Counted from the first letter of the stretch, positions 26,285-35,359 are shown. The stretch is DNA of 64,000 nucleotides from Shimia aestuarii (GCF_900114635.1 NZ_FOTQ01000002.1:1-64000), one strand, 5' to 3'. Notes: a model not told the origin generated them from the letters alone. Translations and numbers: made by a program.

Positions 26285-26941
26285 TCAGAGTGGTTTCACC
26301 GGTGTCAGCGGGGTGATCCGCGCGGTCACACCCTTGGGCGGCGCTAGGAACCCTTCAGCAAGGCTCATCTCGTCACGCACCACGCGGGCCAGATGCTGGG
26401 TAATCCGGTACTTCTGGGTCAGGCCACGGGCCTCAGCCTGAAGCGCCTTGGATCCACCATAACCAACAAGGTCGGCCTTGATGAACTTGGGACCACGCAG
26501 AACAGCGCCCGTTTGCGGGTCGCGGATCGTCATCACGAACTCAAGCGAATGGATGCCACCCACGCTGTAGCGGGTCTTCTCGGTCAGAGCATGGAAGCGC
26601 TTGACTTCGATCTCGACGACCACGGGCATTTCGCCTTGCAGAGGGCCCCCACCAATCTGGATGGCTTCTTCAAAGATGGCCTGCACCTGCTGGTAGCGAT
26701 TTCCATAGGCATCCCCGCGCCATACAATGTCACCTCCGGGGTAATACATGTTGGCTTCGGAAACCTTCAGCGTCGTCGGCACGTTCACATTCATGCCTGC
26801 CAATTGGAAAGACGGGGCCGGAGCTGCAATCTGGCTCGGCGTGGTTTCATAAGGCGCGTTCCGCGTTGCGGTATCCACCGTGCCACAAGCTGCCACACCC
26901 AGTCCAAGCGCCAAAGCTGCAATCAGTCGAACATGTTTCAC
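26285..26941 (-). CDS. conserved lipoprotein (DUF6778-like)
   Basis: About 218 residues. The N-terminus is a lipoprotein signal: a basic start, a hydrophobic stretch LIAALALGLGVAA and a lipobox Cys in GVAACGTV. The mature part is a single domain of unknown function with KVSEANMYYPGGDIVWRGD, a conserved pattern in Rhodobacteraceae lipoproteins. It probably sits in the inner leaflet of the outer membrane. Start: the GAGGAG ribosome site touches an ATG at 26947, which leaves no spacer, so the GTG at 26941, six bases further on, is a better start; both give the same signal peptide. No functional clue from neighbours. Confidence 0.8.
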   Translation of the reverse strand: MKHVRLIAALALGLGVAACGTVDTATRNAPYETTPSQIAAPAPSFQLAGMNVNVPTTLKVSEANMYYPGGDIVWRGDAYGNRYQQVQAIFEEAIQIGGGPLQGEMPVVVEIEVKRFHALTEKTRYSVGGIHSLEFVMTIRDPQTGAVLRGPKFIKADLVGYGGSKALQAEARGLTQKYRITQHLARVVRDEMSLAEGFLAPPKGVTARITPLTPVKPL

Positions 26942-27080
26942 GTTCATCTCCTCGGGCCGTTCTGACCTCTTCCGTTCAGGAAGGTTTTGATGGCCAAATG
27001 AGGCGAGATTGCGACATGAGCGGTTCCTTTTCGGGGAGTTTGCTGCCAATCGCCCCCCCCTCGAAACCTGTAGATACCCC

Positions 27081-27365
27081 TTAGTTTCTTGACCGGGAGC
27101 GCCAGCCTCCGCGACGGCGCGGGGCTTGCATTCTGACCTGCCCCTGCCGCATCACATCGGTCATGGGATGATCTTCATTGCCCGCCGCGTAGCGGTCCAG
27201 AAGGGCCGAAAGAACCTCCTGAACCTCCTGCCCGTCGGGCAAGGACAGGGCCCAGTCAAGGAAGATGGAGCGGCATTCACCCTCGGTGATGCCGTCGATC
27301 CGATAACTTTCCCGGATCAGCCCCTTGGGGTCATGTTTGTCCTTTTCCACCCTGATCTCCCGCAT
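27081..27365 (-). CDS. small conserved hypothetical protein overlapping glnE
   Basis: 94 residues, start ATG at 27365 inside the last part of glnE (35-base overlap). The first 60 residues look like a compact acidic domain (YRIDGITEGECRSIFLDWALSLPDGQE), the end is Arg-rich. No family recognised. The overlap with glnE and the balanced amino-acid make-up suggest a real, translationally coupled gene; the start is the first ATG, with no good alternative. A role in nitrogen control is only a guess by position. Confidence 0.65.
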   Translation of the reverse strand: MREIRVEKDKHDPKGLIRESYRIDGITEGECRSIFLDWALSLPDGQEVQEVLSALLDRYAAGNEDHPMTDVMRQGQVRMQAPRRRGGWRSRSRN

Positions 27366-30138
27366 GGGCAGGCCGCGCCAAGGCCGCCGAGATAATCTCC
27401 CCGGCGCGCGCCGCGCGATCCTGCATGTCCGCCTCCAGCACCTCAACGCTCTCATCTCCGGTTTCGCGCAGCAGAAAGGCCCGCCCCCCTGCCCCGATCT
27501 CCTCGGGCTTGATCGTCGCCCCCGAGAGCAGCTTGGACGCCAGCTGCACCTGCCAGAAAAGCCCATAAGTGGCCGCCAGTTCTGTCGCCTCGGCGGCGTC
27601 CAGCCAACCGATTGCGACACCGGCCTCCAACCCCTCGGCCACGCTGCGCCCCTTGGCACCCGCCAGAAGCGCCCCGGACTGGCTCAGCAGCTCGACATCC
27701 TGCAACCGTCCCGCACCGATCTTGGCATCCCAAGGCCCGTCCGGCGCCTTGGCCGCCGCGATGCGGGCGCGCATTTCGGCCACGTCAGCGCATAGCTTGG
27801 ACGCGTCGCGGGGCCGCGCCAGGATCTCCTGCCGGAAGGTCTCCACCTCGTCCATCAACGATGCTTCACCCGCCACCGGGCGGGCCCGGGTCAGGGCCAG
27901 GTGCTCCCAGGTCCAGGCTTCGTTTTCCTGGTAATTACGGAACGACGCCAGCGAGGTCGCCACCGGGCCTTGCGTCCCCGAGGGGCGCAACCGCATGTCC
28001 ACTTCGAACAACCGCCCCTGCGCCATCGGCGCGCTGAGCGCCGTGACCATGGCTTGCGTAAGGCGCGCATAATAGGCCCGCGCCGCAAGCGGACGCCGTC
28101 CTTCCGACGCCTCCACACCGGCGGCGTCATAGATCACGATCAGGTCAAGGTCCGAAGACGCGTTGAGCCGCTGCGCCCCAAGCGATCCCATGCCCAGCAT
28201 CATTGCGCCGCGTCCCGGCTGAGGGCCGTGCTTTTCGCTGAACTTCTCCACCACGACCGGCCAGAGCCCGGACACGCAGGCTGTGGCCAGATCGGCATAA
28301 TGCCGCCCCGCCTCATCCGCCGAAATGACGCCGCGCAAGTGGTGCACCCCGACCCGGAACCGCCATTCCTTGGCCCAGCGGCGCGCGCTGTCGAGCTTGC
28401 GCTCATAGTCATCGCCTTCCCGCGCCAGCACCGTGGCGAGGTCCTCGCGCAGCCCGTCTTCGCCCGGCCACGGAGTAAAGAACGTGCCGCCGATCACCGC
28501 GTCGAACACACCCGAGTTGCGTGACAGGTGGCGCGCCAGCTCGGGCGCCGTTCCCACGATATCGACCAGCAGGTCGATCAACTGGGGGTTGGCATCGAAC
28601 AGCGAAAACAGCTGCACCCCGGCGGGCAGCCCCTTGAGGAATCCGTCCAGCGCCAGCAAAGCCTCATCCGGGCGCGCTGTCTCGGACAGGCGACGCAGGA
28701 TTTCCGGGCGCAGGCGGTGGAAAATCTCGACCGCGCGCTGCGAGCGCAGCGCCGGGTAAGTCTGCCAGCGTTCCAGCACCTCGGGGTCAAAGGCGTGATC
28801 CTGAAGCGGCTTGCGGTCCTCGGGGGCAAAGAACCCCTCGGTCAGCTCATGCACCTCGGTCAGACGTTGGCGGAGCTCGTCCTCCAGTCCCGGCAGATCG
28901 CGCCCCATCAGGCAGGCGATCCGCTCGAGCCCCTCTTCGCTTTTGGGCAAAAGATGGGTCTGGGCATCGTTCACCATCTGAATGCGATGCTCGACCTCGC
29001 GGTGGAACCGGTAGTGATCGGCCAGCGTGTCGGCCACGTCCTCGGGCACCCAGCCCTTGCCAGCCAGTTTACGCAGCGCGGGTACCGTATGGCGGTCGCG
29101 CAGATAGGGATCGCGCCCACCGGCGATCAACTGCCGGGTCTGGGTAAAGAACTCGATCTCACGAATGCCCCCCCGCCCGAGCTTCATGTTGTGTCCCGGT
29201 AGGGTGATGTCGCCCCCCAGCCCTTTATGCTCGCGAATGCGCAGGCGCATGTCATGGGCGTCCTGAATGGCCGCGAAATCCAGATGCTTGCGCCACACAA
29301 AGGGGCGTAGAGTTTCAAGGAACCGCGCCCCGGCCTCCAAATCACCTGCCGAAGGGCGCGCCTTGATATAGGCGGCACGCTCCCATGTGCGCCCGACACT
29401 CTCGTAATAGCGTTCCGCGGCCTCCATCGCGAGGCAGACCGGCGTCACCGCCGGGTCTGGACGCAGACGCAGATCGGTGCGGAACACGTAGCCCTCGCCG
29501 GTGATGTCGTTCAGCATCGCCGCCATCTTGCGCGTGGCCCTGATAAAGCTGGCCCGCGCGTCGTGGTAATCGTCCGGGTCAAAGCGGGTTTCGTCAAACA
29601 GGCAGATCAAGTCGATATCCGAACTATAGTTCAACTCGTGTGCCCCCATCTTGCCCATGGCAAGGCTGACCATACCGCCGGCGGTCGGAATATCGTCCTC
29701 GGTGGCGCCGGGCAATTTTTTGCGGCGGATCTCTGCCCCGATCGTGGCCTCAAGTGCAAGCTGGCTGGCAAGATCGGCAAAATCCGTCAGGGTCCCGGTC
29801 ACCTTTTCCAGTTGCCAAGCGCCCGACAGGTCTGCCAGTGCAGTGATCAGCGCCACTTTTCGTTTGCCTCCGCGCAACGCGGAGGGCAGTCGATCCGGCG
29901 CGGTTTCGCGCAAGTCCTGAAACAGCGCGGCGAGTGCTGTCTCGGGATCGGACAGGGCCTCGGGGAGCCAGTCGCGCTCTTTCTCGATCAGGGACTTGAG
30001 GTAAGGGCTGGAGCCACCGGTGCCCGCGACAAGCCGGGCCAGGTCGCCGCTGAGACCCGGCACAACGGCCAGCGCTTCGGCGCCCCGTTCGGGATCAAAG
30101 GCACGGGGAAGTCGGGTGATACGCTGTTCAAATGTCAT
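27331..30138 (-). CDS. glnE: glutamine synthetase adenylyltransferase/deadenylase
   Basis: 935 residues, normal length for GlnE. Two nucleotidyltransferase domains are visible: one with GKMGAHELNYSSDIDL (about residues 163-178, the deadenylase half) and one with GMGSLGAQRLNASSDLDL (about 645, the adenylylating half), each with the paired Asp residues, separated and followed by helical GlnD-like regulatory regions. It adds AMP to glutamine synthetase in nitrogen excess and removes it in shortage, responding to PII protein and glutamine. Start ATG at 30138; the frame extends to 30216 without family features. A small conserved gene overlaps its 3' end. Confidence 0.96.
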   Translation of the reverse strand: MTFEQRITRLPRAFDPERGAEALAVVPGLSGDLARLVAGTGGSSPYLKSLIEKERDWLPEALSDPETALAALFQDLRETAPDRLPSALRGGKRKVALITALADLSGAWQLEKVTGTLTDFADLASQLALEATIGAEIRRKKLPGATEDDIPTAGGMVSLAMGKMGAHELNYSSDIDLICLFDETRFDPDDYHDARASFIRATRKMAAMLNDITGEGYVFRTDLRLRPDPAVTPVCLAMEAAERYYESVGRTWERAAYIKARPSAGDLEAGARFLETLRPFVWRKHLDFAAIQDAHDMRLRIREHKGLGGDITLPGHNMKLGRGGIREIEFFTQTRQLIAGGRDPYLRDRHTVPALRKLAGKGWVPEDVADTLADHYRFHREVEHRIQMVNDAQTHLLPKSEEGLERIACLMGRDLPGLEDELRQRLTEVHELTEGFFAPEDRKPLQDHAFDPEVLERWQTYPALRSQRAVEIFHRLRPEILRRLSETARPDEALLALDGFLKGLPAGVQLFSLFDANPQLIDLLVDIVGTAPELARHLSRNSGVFDAVIGGTFFTPWPGEDGLREDLATVLAREGDDYERKLDSARRWAKEWRFRVGVHHLRGVISADEAGRHYADLATACVSGLWPVVVEKFSEKHGPQPGRGAMMLGMGSLGAQRLNASSDLDLIVIYDAAGVEASEGRRPLAARAYYARLTQAMVTALSAPMAQGRLFEVDMRLRPSGTQGPVATSLASFRNYQENEAWTWEHLALTRARPVAGEASLMDEVETFRQEILARPRDASKLCADVAEMRARIAAAKAPDGPWDAKIGAGRLQDVELLSQSGALLAGAKGRSVAEGLEAGVAIGWLDAAEATELAATYGLFWQVQLASKLLSGATIKPEEIGAGGRAFLLRETGDESVEVLEADMQDRAARAGEIISAALARPAHAGDQGGKGQT

Positions 30139-30221
30139 GGCGCGACTTTGTGACCGGGCGCGGACAAGGTCAATGTTCGTTCCGGTCGCAGGGACGGTCG
30201 CGTACCAGTCCCGCACTCGCC

Positions 30222-30303
30222 CAAAGCGGGGGCCAGCCCCCGCACACAGGACAAAGCGGGGGCCAGCCCCCGCACCCCCGGGGTATTTCCGGAAAAAGAA
30301 AGA
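30222..30303 (+). repeat. dispersed GC-rich element, copy A, with tandem hairpin unit
   Basis: Two 24-base units 30 bases apart (30222-30245 and 30252-30275), each containing the hairpin GCGGGGG-CCAG-CCCCCGC, then the core GGGGTATTTCCGGAAAAAG at 30280-30298 and GAA. The core recurs at 43354-43376 and, reversed, at 8616-8640. It lies in the divergent gap between glnE and the YbaK gene. Confidence 0.75.
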
Positions 30304-30367
30304 TCAGAAGGTTTACAAACTGTCTGGCGCGGGGCTTTCTTGCCCTTCTTCAATGCCGGGAGGACAC

Positions 30368-30835
30368 ATGAGCAAAAGCCTGAAACGCGTGCGCGCAGCG
30401 CTTGAGAGGGCCGGGCTGGCCGATGACATCCGTGAAACCGGGGGCGCGCGCACCGCACAGATGGCGGCAGATGCGGTGGGATGCCAGTTGGATCAGATCG
30501 CCAAGTCGATCATCTTTCGCGGAGAGACCAGCGGCGCAGCGATACTGTTCCTGACGGCGGGCGGTAATCAGGTCGAGGAGACCAAAGCCAGCGCGGTTGC
30601 AGGCGAGCCGCTGGGCAAGGCCGATGCCGCGTTGGTACGGGCGCAGACGGGATTTGCCATCGGCGGGGTCAGCCCGGTGGGCCACCTCTCCCCGATTCGT
30701 GCCTTCATCGACGCGCGCCTGCTGGAGTTCGATCGGATCTGGGCCGCAGCGGGCACCCCCAATCACGTCTTTCCCATCGACGCACATCTTCTGCCCGATC
30801 TGACCGGGGCCATGGTGGCGGATTTTGTCGCCTGA
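30368..30835 (+). CDS. YbaK/EbsC-family aminoacyl-tRNA deacylase
   Basis: 155 residues of the YbaK/ProX domain, which hydrolyses wrongly charged aminoacyl-tRNA (trans-editing). Motifs: TAQMAADAVGCQLDQIAKSIIF with the conserved Lys near 46, then GGVSPVGH near 105 and the C-terminal VFPIDAHLLPDLTGA. Start: ATG at 30368, with GGGAGGA a few bases upstream; the open frame upstream runs through a repeat and is not coding. The stop codon is directly followed by the stop codon of the convergent DUF302 gene, with no base between. Which mischarged tRNA it clears cannot be told. Confidence 0.9.
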   Translation: MSKSLKRVRAALERAGLADDIRETGGARTAQMAADAVGCQLDQIAKSIIFRGETSGAAILFLTAGGNQVEETKASAVAGEPLGKADAALVRAQTGFAIGGVSPVGHLSPIRAFIDARLLEFDRIWAAAGTPNHVFPIDAHLLPDLTGAMVADFVA

Positions 30836-31222
30836 TCAGATATCGGCCACCACGCCAGCCAGCATGTCTCGCACCTGTCCAGCAACGGCGTGCAGATCGG
30901 GATTTTCGATGGCGCTCATCGAGGCCACGGGATCAATCGCGCTGACCTCGGTTCCCCCGTCCACCTCGCGCAGGATGACATTGCAGGGCAGCATGGCGCC
31001 CACGCGGGGCTCAAGCCCAATGGCTTCAAACGCCATGCCGGGATTGCAGGCCCCGAGAATGCGATAACCGGGCATATCCTTGCCCAGCTTGGCCTGCATC
31101 GTGGCCTGAACATCAATCTCGGTCAGCACACCAAATCCGGCCCGACCCAGCGCCGCGCGCGTGCGCGCATCCACGCTCTCCAAATCCGCGTCCGGAACGG
31201 TCCGATCAATCGTATACCCCAT
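30836..31222 (-). CDS. DUF302 domain protein
   Basis: 128 residues. The DUF302 fold is recognisable by ARTRAALGRAGFGVLTEIDVQATMQAKLG, YRILGACNPGMAFEAI and MLPCNVILRE, including the conserved Cys residues. The family is small, cytoplasmic or periplasmic, and of unknown function; some members are linked to metal or heme-related genes. No signal peptide is seen. ATG at 31222 has GGAGGAAAA just upstream; the longer frame to 31273 lacks a ribosome site. It diverges from the DUF2852 gene, and the shared 205-base gap has a doubled operator, so both are likely under one regulator. Confidence 0.9.
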   Translation of the reverse strand: MGYTIDRTVPDADLESVDARTRAALGRAGFGVLTEIDVQATMQAKLGKDMPGYRILGACNPGMAFEAIGLEPRVGAMLPCNVILREVDGGTEVSAIDPVASMSAIENPDLHAVAGQVRDMLAGVVADI

Positions 31223-31319
31223 GATTTTCCTCCTGAAATTGTATATTTTTTCAGTATCGAGAGTTTTTGCCACCGATCAATGCGAATTTTAACACACAAT
31301 TTCAGCCTCTTATCCGAAA

Positions 31320-31398
31320 AATGTAAAAAACGTTCACATTGACCCTTGCACCAAGCCCCCCAAATGCCAATCTTGGTAATGTAAACGAGTTTTACATT
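31320..31398. promoter_or_regulatory. two copies of a 21-bp operator AATGTAAA-N5-TTYACATT
   Basis: Copy 1 at 31320-31340 (AATGTAAA-aaacg-TTCACATT, one mismatch) and copy 2 at 31378-31398 (AATGTAAA-cgagt-TTTACATT, perfect), 58 bases start to start, between the divergent DUF302 and DUF2852 genes. Copy 2 ends 29 bases before the DUF2852 start. Same spacer length and half-sites argue for one dimeric regulator binding twice. The regulator is not identified. Confidence 0.7.
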
Positions 31399-31427
31399 GT
31401 CAGTAAACGCCAACAACGGAGCACCAC

Positions 31428-31850
31428 ATGACACCTGTAGCCGCCACCCCCACTGCCACCCCCATGGGATGGTTTTCGCGCGCAGAGGCCTGGCTCGACA
31501 GCAAGGGTAAAGGCGCCTGGATCGCTCTGATGGTCCTGAGCTTCGTCTTCTTCTGGCCCGTCGGACTCGCGCTTGTTTTCTACATCACCTACACCAACCG
31601 CTGGAGCAAAGACATGTTCAAGAAATCCTCCTGCAGCCGCCAGTCCCGCCGCATGCACATGATGGCCCCGACCGGCAACACGGCGTTTGACGCCTATCGC
31701 GAAGACACGCTGCGCCGTCTGGAAGAAGAGCAGAAGAGCTTTGAGGATTTCCTCGAACGTCTGCGCGCCGCCAAGGACAAGTCGGAATTCGACCAGTTCA
31801 TGGACGAACGTGCCCGCAAGGCCGGCGAAGAAACCACCGCGGACGCCTGA
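31428..31850 (+). CDS. DUF2852 membrane-associated protein
   Basis: 140 residues. One or two membrane segments (WIALMVLSFVFFWPVGLALVFYITY, about 30-55) are followed by a charged, helical C-terminal half with YREDTLRRLEEEQKSFEDFLERLR that should form a coiled coil. This is the DUF2852 pattern of alphaproteobacteria; function unknown. The protein may bind to the membrane and oligomerise. ATG at 31428 follows AACGGAG. An RDD-family membrane protein gene follows after 88 bases in the same direction. The promoter region has the doubled operator. Confidence 0.9.
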   Translation: MTPVAATPTATPMGWFSRAEAWLDSKGKGAWIALMVLSFVFFWPVGLALVFYITYTNRWSKDMFKKSSCSRQSRRMHMMAPTGNTAFDAYREDTLRRLEEEQKSFEDFLERLRAAKDKSEFDQFMDERARKAGEETTADA

Positions 31851-31938
31851 CCCCAAGTCTTTCCTAAACCAGGCGACCTTTCCCGGAGCGGCCCCTCCTC
31901 CCGTTGCTCCGGGTTCCCTTTTGTCAAAGAGTGAGACC

Positions 31939-32388
31939 ATGTCCTTTCGCAGCTTTGCCCTGCCCGACCCTGAAACCCAGTCCGAGTTCTATGCCGATGT
32001 CCCGACCAAGCGCCTGATTGCGTGGGTCGTGGATGTTGTGCTGATCGCGCTGGTCTGTGTGGTCATCCTGCCCTTCACCGCCTTTACCGGCATCTTCTTC
32101 TTTCCCGCCCTGATGGCGGTGGTCGGATTTGTCTACCGGGTGATCACGCTGGCCAGTGGGTCGGCGACCTGGGGGATGCGCCTCGTGTCGATCGAAATGC
32201 GTCGCCAGACCGGGGACAAGTTCGACTTTGCCAGTGCGCTTTTACATACGATCGGTTTTTATGTCTCGGTCGCCATGGCACCGCTTCAGCTCATTTCGAT
32301 CGTGCTGATGCTCACCTCGGCCCGCGCGCAGGGTCTGACCGATCATGTCATGGGCAGTGTCGCCATCAACCGCGCCGCCCGGTATTGA
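31939..32388 (+). CDS. RDD-family membrane protein
   Basis: 149 residues with three membrane helices (about 28-50, 53-73 and 103-125) and the family's Arg and Asp residues in KRLIAWVVDVVLIALVC, then GSATWGMRLVSIEM and a C-terminal GLTDHVMGSVAIN. RDD proteins are inner-membrane proteins of mostly unknown function, a few act as sodium/proton antiporters. Start ATG at 31939 with a weak GAG site. Followed by a GC-rich hairpin at 32400-32422. Confidence 0.88.
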   Translation: MSFRSFALPDPETQSEFYADVPTKRLIAWVVDVVLIALVCVVILPFTAFTGIFFFPALMAVVGFVYRVITLASGSATWGMRLVSIEMRRQTGDKFDFASALLHTIGFYVSVAMAPLQLISIVLMLTSARAQGLTDHVMGSVAINRAARY

Positions 32389-32399
32389 TCCGCCGACCG

Positions 32400-32422
32400 C
32401 CCCCGGACACCCAATCCGGGGG
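32400..32422 (+). terminator. GC-rich hairpin after RDD gene
   Basis: CCCCCGGA (32400-32407) pairs with TCCGGGGG (32415-32422), 7-base loop. There is no T run after it, so it is at best a weak or factor-assisted terminator. Confidence 0.4.
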
Positions 32423-32478
32423 CTTGGCCTATCCAATTCGTGTTGCTATCGTCGGGCTTGAATTACTGACGAAACGAC

Positions 32479-33300
32479 ATGCGCCACACCCTTCCCCTTG
32501 CGCCCCAGTTTTATGTGACGGCTCCCCAGCCCTGCCCCTATCTTGACGGGCGCATGGAGCGCAAACTGTTCACCGCCCTGCAGGGAGACAATGCCACTGC
32601 GCTCAACGACGCCCTGTCCCACCAAGGGTTCCGCCGTTCGCAGAACGTGCTTTACCGGCCTTCTTGCGCCGATTGCAGCGCCTGCCTGTCCGCGCGCATC
32701 GACGTGGCCCGGTTCCGTCCCTCCAAGAGCCAGAAACGCACGCTGCGTCGTAATGCGCATCTGCAACGGCGCGCCACCTCGCCATGGGCCACCGAAGACC
32801 AGTACGACCTGTTCCGCCGCTATCTCGACAGCCGTCACGCGGATGGCGGCATGGCCGATATGGATGTGTTCGAATTCGCCGCAATGATCGAGGAAACCCC
32901 GATCCGCAGCCGGGTGGTGGAATACAGCGATTCGCGCACGCAGGACCTGATCGGGGTCAGCCTGACCGACATGCTCGAAGATGGGTTGAGCATGGTCTAT
33001 TCCTTCTACGAACCCTGCCTGCCACGCAACAGCCTTGGCACCTACCTCATCCTCGACCATATCGAGATCGCACGCGAAGCGGGATTGCCTTATGTCTATC
33101 TCGGCTACTGGGTGCCCGGCAGTCCCAAGATGGGCTACAAGGCCGGTTTTTCCGGGCTTGAGGTCTACGCAGGTGGCCAATGGCAGCGCATGCACACCCC
33201 CGAGGACTTTGACGCCGAGCTGCACCCGCTTTCGACCGATCCGATCGCCGAACAGGTGGCCAACATCTCGTTGCCGGACATGCGCGCGCCGCGCCCCTGA
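32479..33300 (+). CDS. bpt: aspartate/glutamate leucyl(arginyl)-transferase
   Basis: 273 residues of the ATE/Bpt family, which moves an amino acid (Leu in bacterial Bpt) from tRNA to proteins with N-terminal Asp or Glu, marking them for the N-end rule protease ClpSAP. Motifs: [14 protein letters not shown] near 19, the Cys-rich [18 protein letters not shown] near 59-76, and the C-terminal [20 protein letters not shown] near 203-222. Length is normal. ATG at 32479. It stands alone; the downstream gene is convergent. Confidence 0.94.
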   Translation: MRHTLPLAPQFYVTAPQPCPYLDGRMERKLFTALQGDNATALNDALSHQGFRRSQNVLYRPSCADCSACLSARIDVARFRPSKSQKRTLRRNAHLQRRATSPWATEDQYDLFRRYLDSRHADGGMADMDVFEFAAMIEETPIRSRVVEYSDSRTQDLIGVSLTDMLEDGLSMVYSFYEPCLPRNSLGTYLILDHIEIAREAGLPYVYLGYWVPGSPKMGYKAGFSGLEVYAGGQWQRMHTPEDFDAELHPLSTDPIAEQVANISLPDMRAPRP

Positions 33301-33343
33301 AATGTTCCCACCGCCGAAAGACGCCAGCTGGCATCCAGCAGCA

Positions 33344-34156
33344 TCAGGACTGCTTTGATGCCAGGTATCGGGTCGCAACAGCAAACAATTCAGCCTGCGA
33401 ACTGACCCCAAGCTTGCCATAGGCATTGTGCCTGTGCACCTTGACCGTCCCCTCGGTGATCCCGAGAAAGGCCGAAGCCGAACCCGCCGTATGCCCCTGA
33501 AGAATAAGCCGAATGACCTCGGCCTCGCGCGGGCTCAACCGATCGGCGCCAAAAGTCGCCAGCCGTTCTTCGACATCGCGGCCGTCGTCCTGAGACCTGA
33601 CGGCTTCGCCCAGTTTCCAATGCCGGATGACCGCTGCGGAAAGAGTCCTGTGGATGGCATTGATGCGTGCCACATCCTCGGGGCCGAACCGGGGCTGACG
33701 GGCACCCCGGGACAGGGAAATGACAACCCAATCGCCGGGTGCATTGCGGATCAGGATACCCAACTCGTCGCTGATGCGGACCTTGCGGTAAAAGGTTCGG
33801 TAATACTCCGACCGAAAAAACGACTCGTTGACCAGATCGCTCAGCCGATAGGCGCCCTGCACGGCATTTGACAGACAGGCCTGCGCGAAAGGATCAAGAA
33901 GATAAGGTCCGGTGGCATAGAACTGGATCGAGATCGCCGCCTGCACGTCGTCAAGGTCGTGATAGAGCGACACCGGAGGGGCCTGATTCTGATAGCGCGT
34001 CACCACCATGGATTCGATCCCGACATGCAGTTCTATCAGCTTCCGAAGCGCCAAGGGGAAAATATCCGTCCCCAACCGCTCCAACAAACGCGCAAATGCC
34101 TCATCCCACTGCGGCGACCAGCTTGGGTCCGTTCGGGGGGTGTTTTCCAAAGACAT
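33344..34156 (-). CDS. LuxR-type transcription regulator beside polyamine genes
   Basis: 270 residues: an N-terminal ligand-binding-like domain of about 190 residues and a C-terminal GerE/LuxR helix-turn-helix (LSPREAEVIRLILQGHTAG then GITEGTVKVHRHNAYGKLGV, about 200-255). The N-terminal part does not show the residues expected of acyl-homoserine-lactone sensors as far as I can see, so the ligand is open. Its start is 114 bases from the divergent gene for a polyamine-binding protein, so it probably controls that gene and agmatinase. A 10-bp palindrome GATATATATC lies in the gap at 34179-34188. Confidence 0.87.
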   Translation of the reverse strand: MSLENTPRTDPSWSPQWDEAFARLLERLGTDIFPLALRKLIELHVGIESMVVTRYQNQAPPVSLYHDLDDVQAAISIQFYATGPYLLDPFAQACLSNAVQGAYRLSDLVNESFFRSEYYRTFYRKVRISDELGILIRNAPGDWVVISLSRGARQPRFGPEDVARINAIHRTLSAAVIRHWKLGEAVRSQDDGRDVEERLATFGADRLSPREAEVIRLILQGHTAGSASAFLGITEGTVKVHRHNAYGKLGVSSQAELFAVATRYLASKQS

Positions 34157-34270
34157 CGCAACTTTGCCTATACTTTTGGATATATATCTTTACCTAAATT
34201 TACAGGCAAATCCGACTTGGTCCAAGGTCAAACGCACTTCTTGCATGTCCCGCGACCGAAAGGATGAACC

Positions 34271-35359
34271 ATGAAACTGCACCTTGGACGTGTCGCCACC
34301 GCCGTGGCTCTGATCAACGCCCCCTTGCCCGCCCTGGCTCAGGAGCTCTCGATCTATAACTGGGCCGATTATTTCGGCGAGACGACGATCGAAGATTACA
34401 CCCGTGAAACCGGCACCTCGGTTGTCCTGGACTATTTTGACTCGAACGAGGTGCTGGAAACCAAGCTTCTGACCGGCGCGACCGGCTATGACCTTGTTTT
34501 CCCCGCCGCTTCGAACGCGCAGCGGGCATTCCGGGCCGGGGCGTTGCACCCGATCGACCCTTCGCGGTTGGGCAATTTCGGCAATCTGAACCCCGACATT
34601 CTGGCAAGACTCGACGCCCTGCCTGGCGGTCGCGCCATGGGGGTGCCCTATACCTGGGGCACGATCGGCATCGCCTATAACCCGGCCAAGATCATGGAGC
34701 GGCTCGGCACCGATCAGATCACCTCGTGGGACGTGGTATTCGATCCGGCAATCGCCGCCAAGCTGGCGGATTGCGGTATCCCCATGCTGGATTCCCCGGT
34801 CGAGATGATATCGGTCGGCCTGAATTACATGGGCGCCGATCCCTATTCCGAAGATCCCGCCGATCTTGAAAAAGTGCGCGATCTGTTCACCGCCATGGCG
34901 CCCGCGGTCAAGTACTTCCACAATCAGAAACCCTCGACCGACCTGCCCGGCGGTCAGGTCTGCCTCGCGGTGATGTATTCGGGCGATGCCGGGATAGCAC
35001 AGGCGCGCGCCATGGAAGCCGATACCGGGCACGACATCCTTTATGCGATCCCCACCGAAGGCACGCTGATGTGGATCGACCTGATGTCGATCCCGACCGA
35101 CGCCAAGAATGTGGACGCGGCCTATCGCTTCATCGACTACATGCTGCGCCCCGAGGTCATCGCACAGGTCTCGAATTTCGTCTATTTTGCCAACGCCAAC
35201 GCGGCAGCGGACAATTTTGTCGACGAAGCGATCCTGACCGATCCCGGCATCTATCCCGACGCGGACACGCTGGGCCGCCTGTTTCCCGACCGCAGCATTG
35301 ACGCAAGAACCCTGCGCAACCGCAACCGCCTGTGGACCAGCGTAAAATCAGGCACCTGA
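34271..35359 (+). CDS. polyamine (spermidine/putrescine) ABC-type binding protein
   Basis: 362 residues with a Sec signal peptide (cleaved near ALAQE-LS, residue 24) and the PotD/PotF fold: LSIYNWADYFGETTIEDYTRETG at the mature start, YDLVFPAASNAQR, GVPYTWGTIGIAYNP and a C-terminal helical end. It should bind a polyamine in the periplasm. No ABC permease or ATPase genes are next to it, so the membrane part lies elsewhere, or it works as a sensor. Followed by agmatinase after 84 bases. ATG at 34271, weak AAGGA site. Confidence 0.9.
   Translation: MKLHLGRVATAVALINAPLPALAQELSIYNWADYFGETTIEDYTRETGTSVVLDYFDSNEVLETKLLTGATGYDLVFPAASNAQRAFRAGALHPIDPSRLGNFGNLNPDILARLDALPGGRAMGVPYTWGTIGIAYNPAKIMERLGTDQITSWDVVFDPAIAAKLADCGIPMLDSPVEMISVGLNYMGADPYSEDPADLEKVRDLFTAMAPAVKYFHNQKPSTDLPGGQVCLAVMYSGDAGIAQARAMEADTGHDILYAIPTEGTLMWIDLMSIPTDAKNVDAAYRFIDYMLRPEVIAQVSNFVYFANANAAADNFVDEAILTDPGIYPDADTLGRLFPDRSIDARTLRNRNRLWTSVKSGT

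Noticed and set aside
30222-30275. Two tandem 24-base repeats as a CRISPR array
   Set aside because: Only two units with a 6-base spacer, strong GC hairpins, and no cas genes; belongs to the dispersed element.
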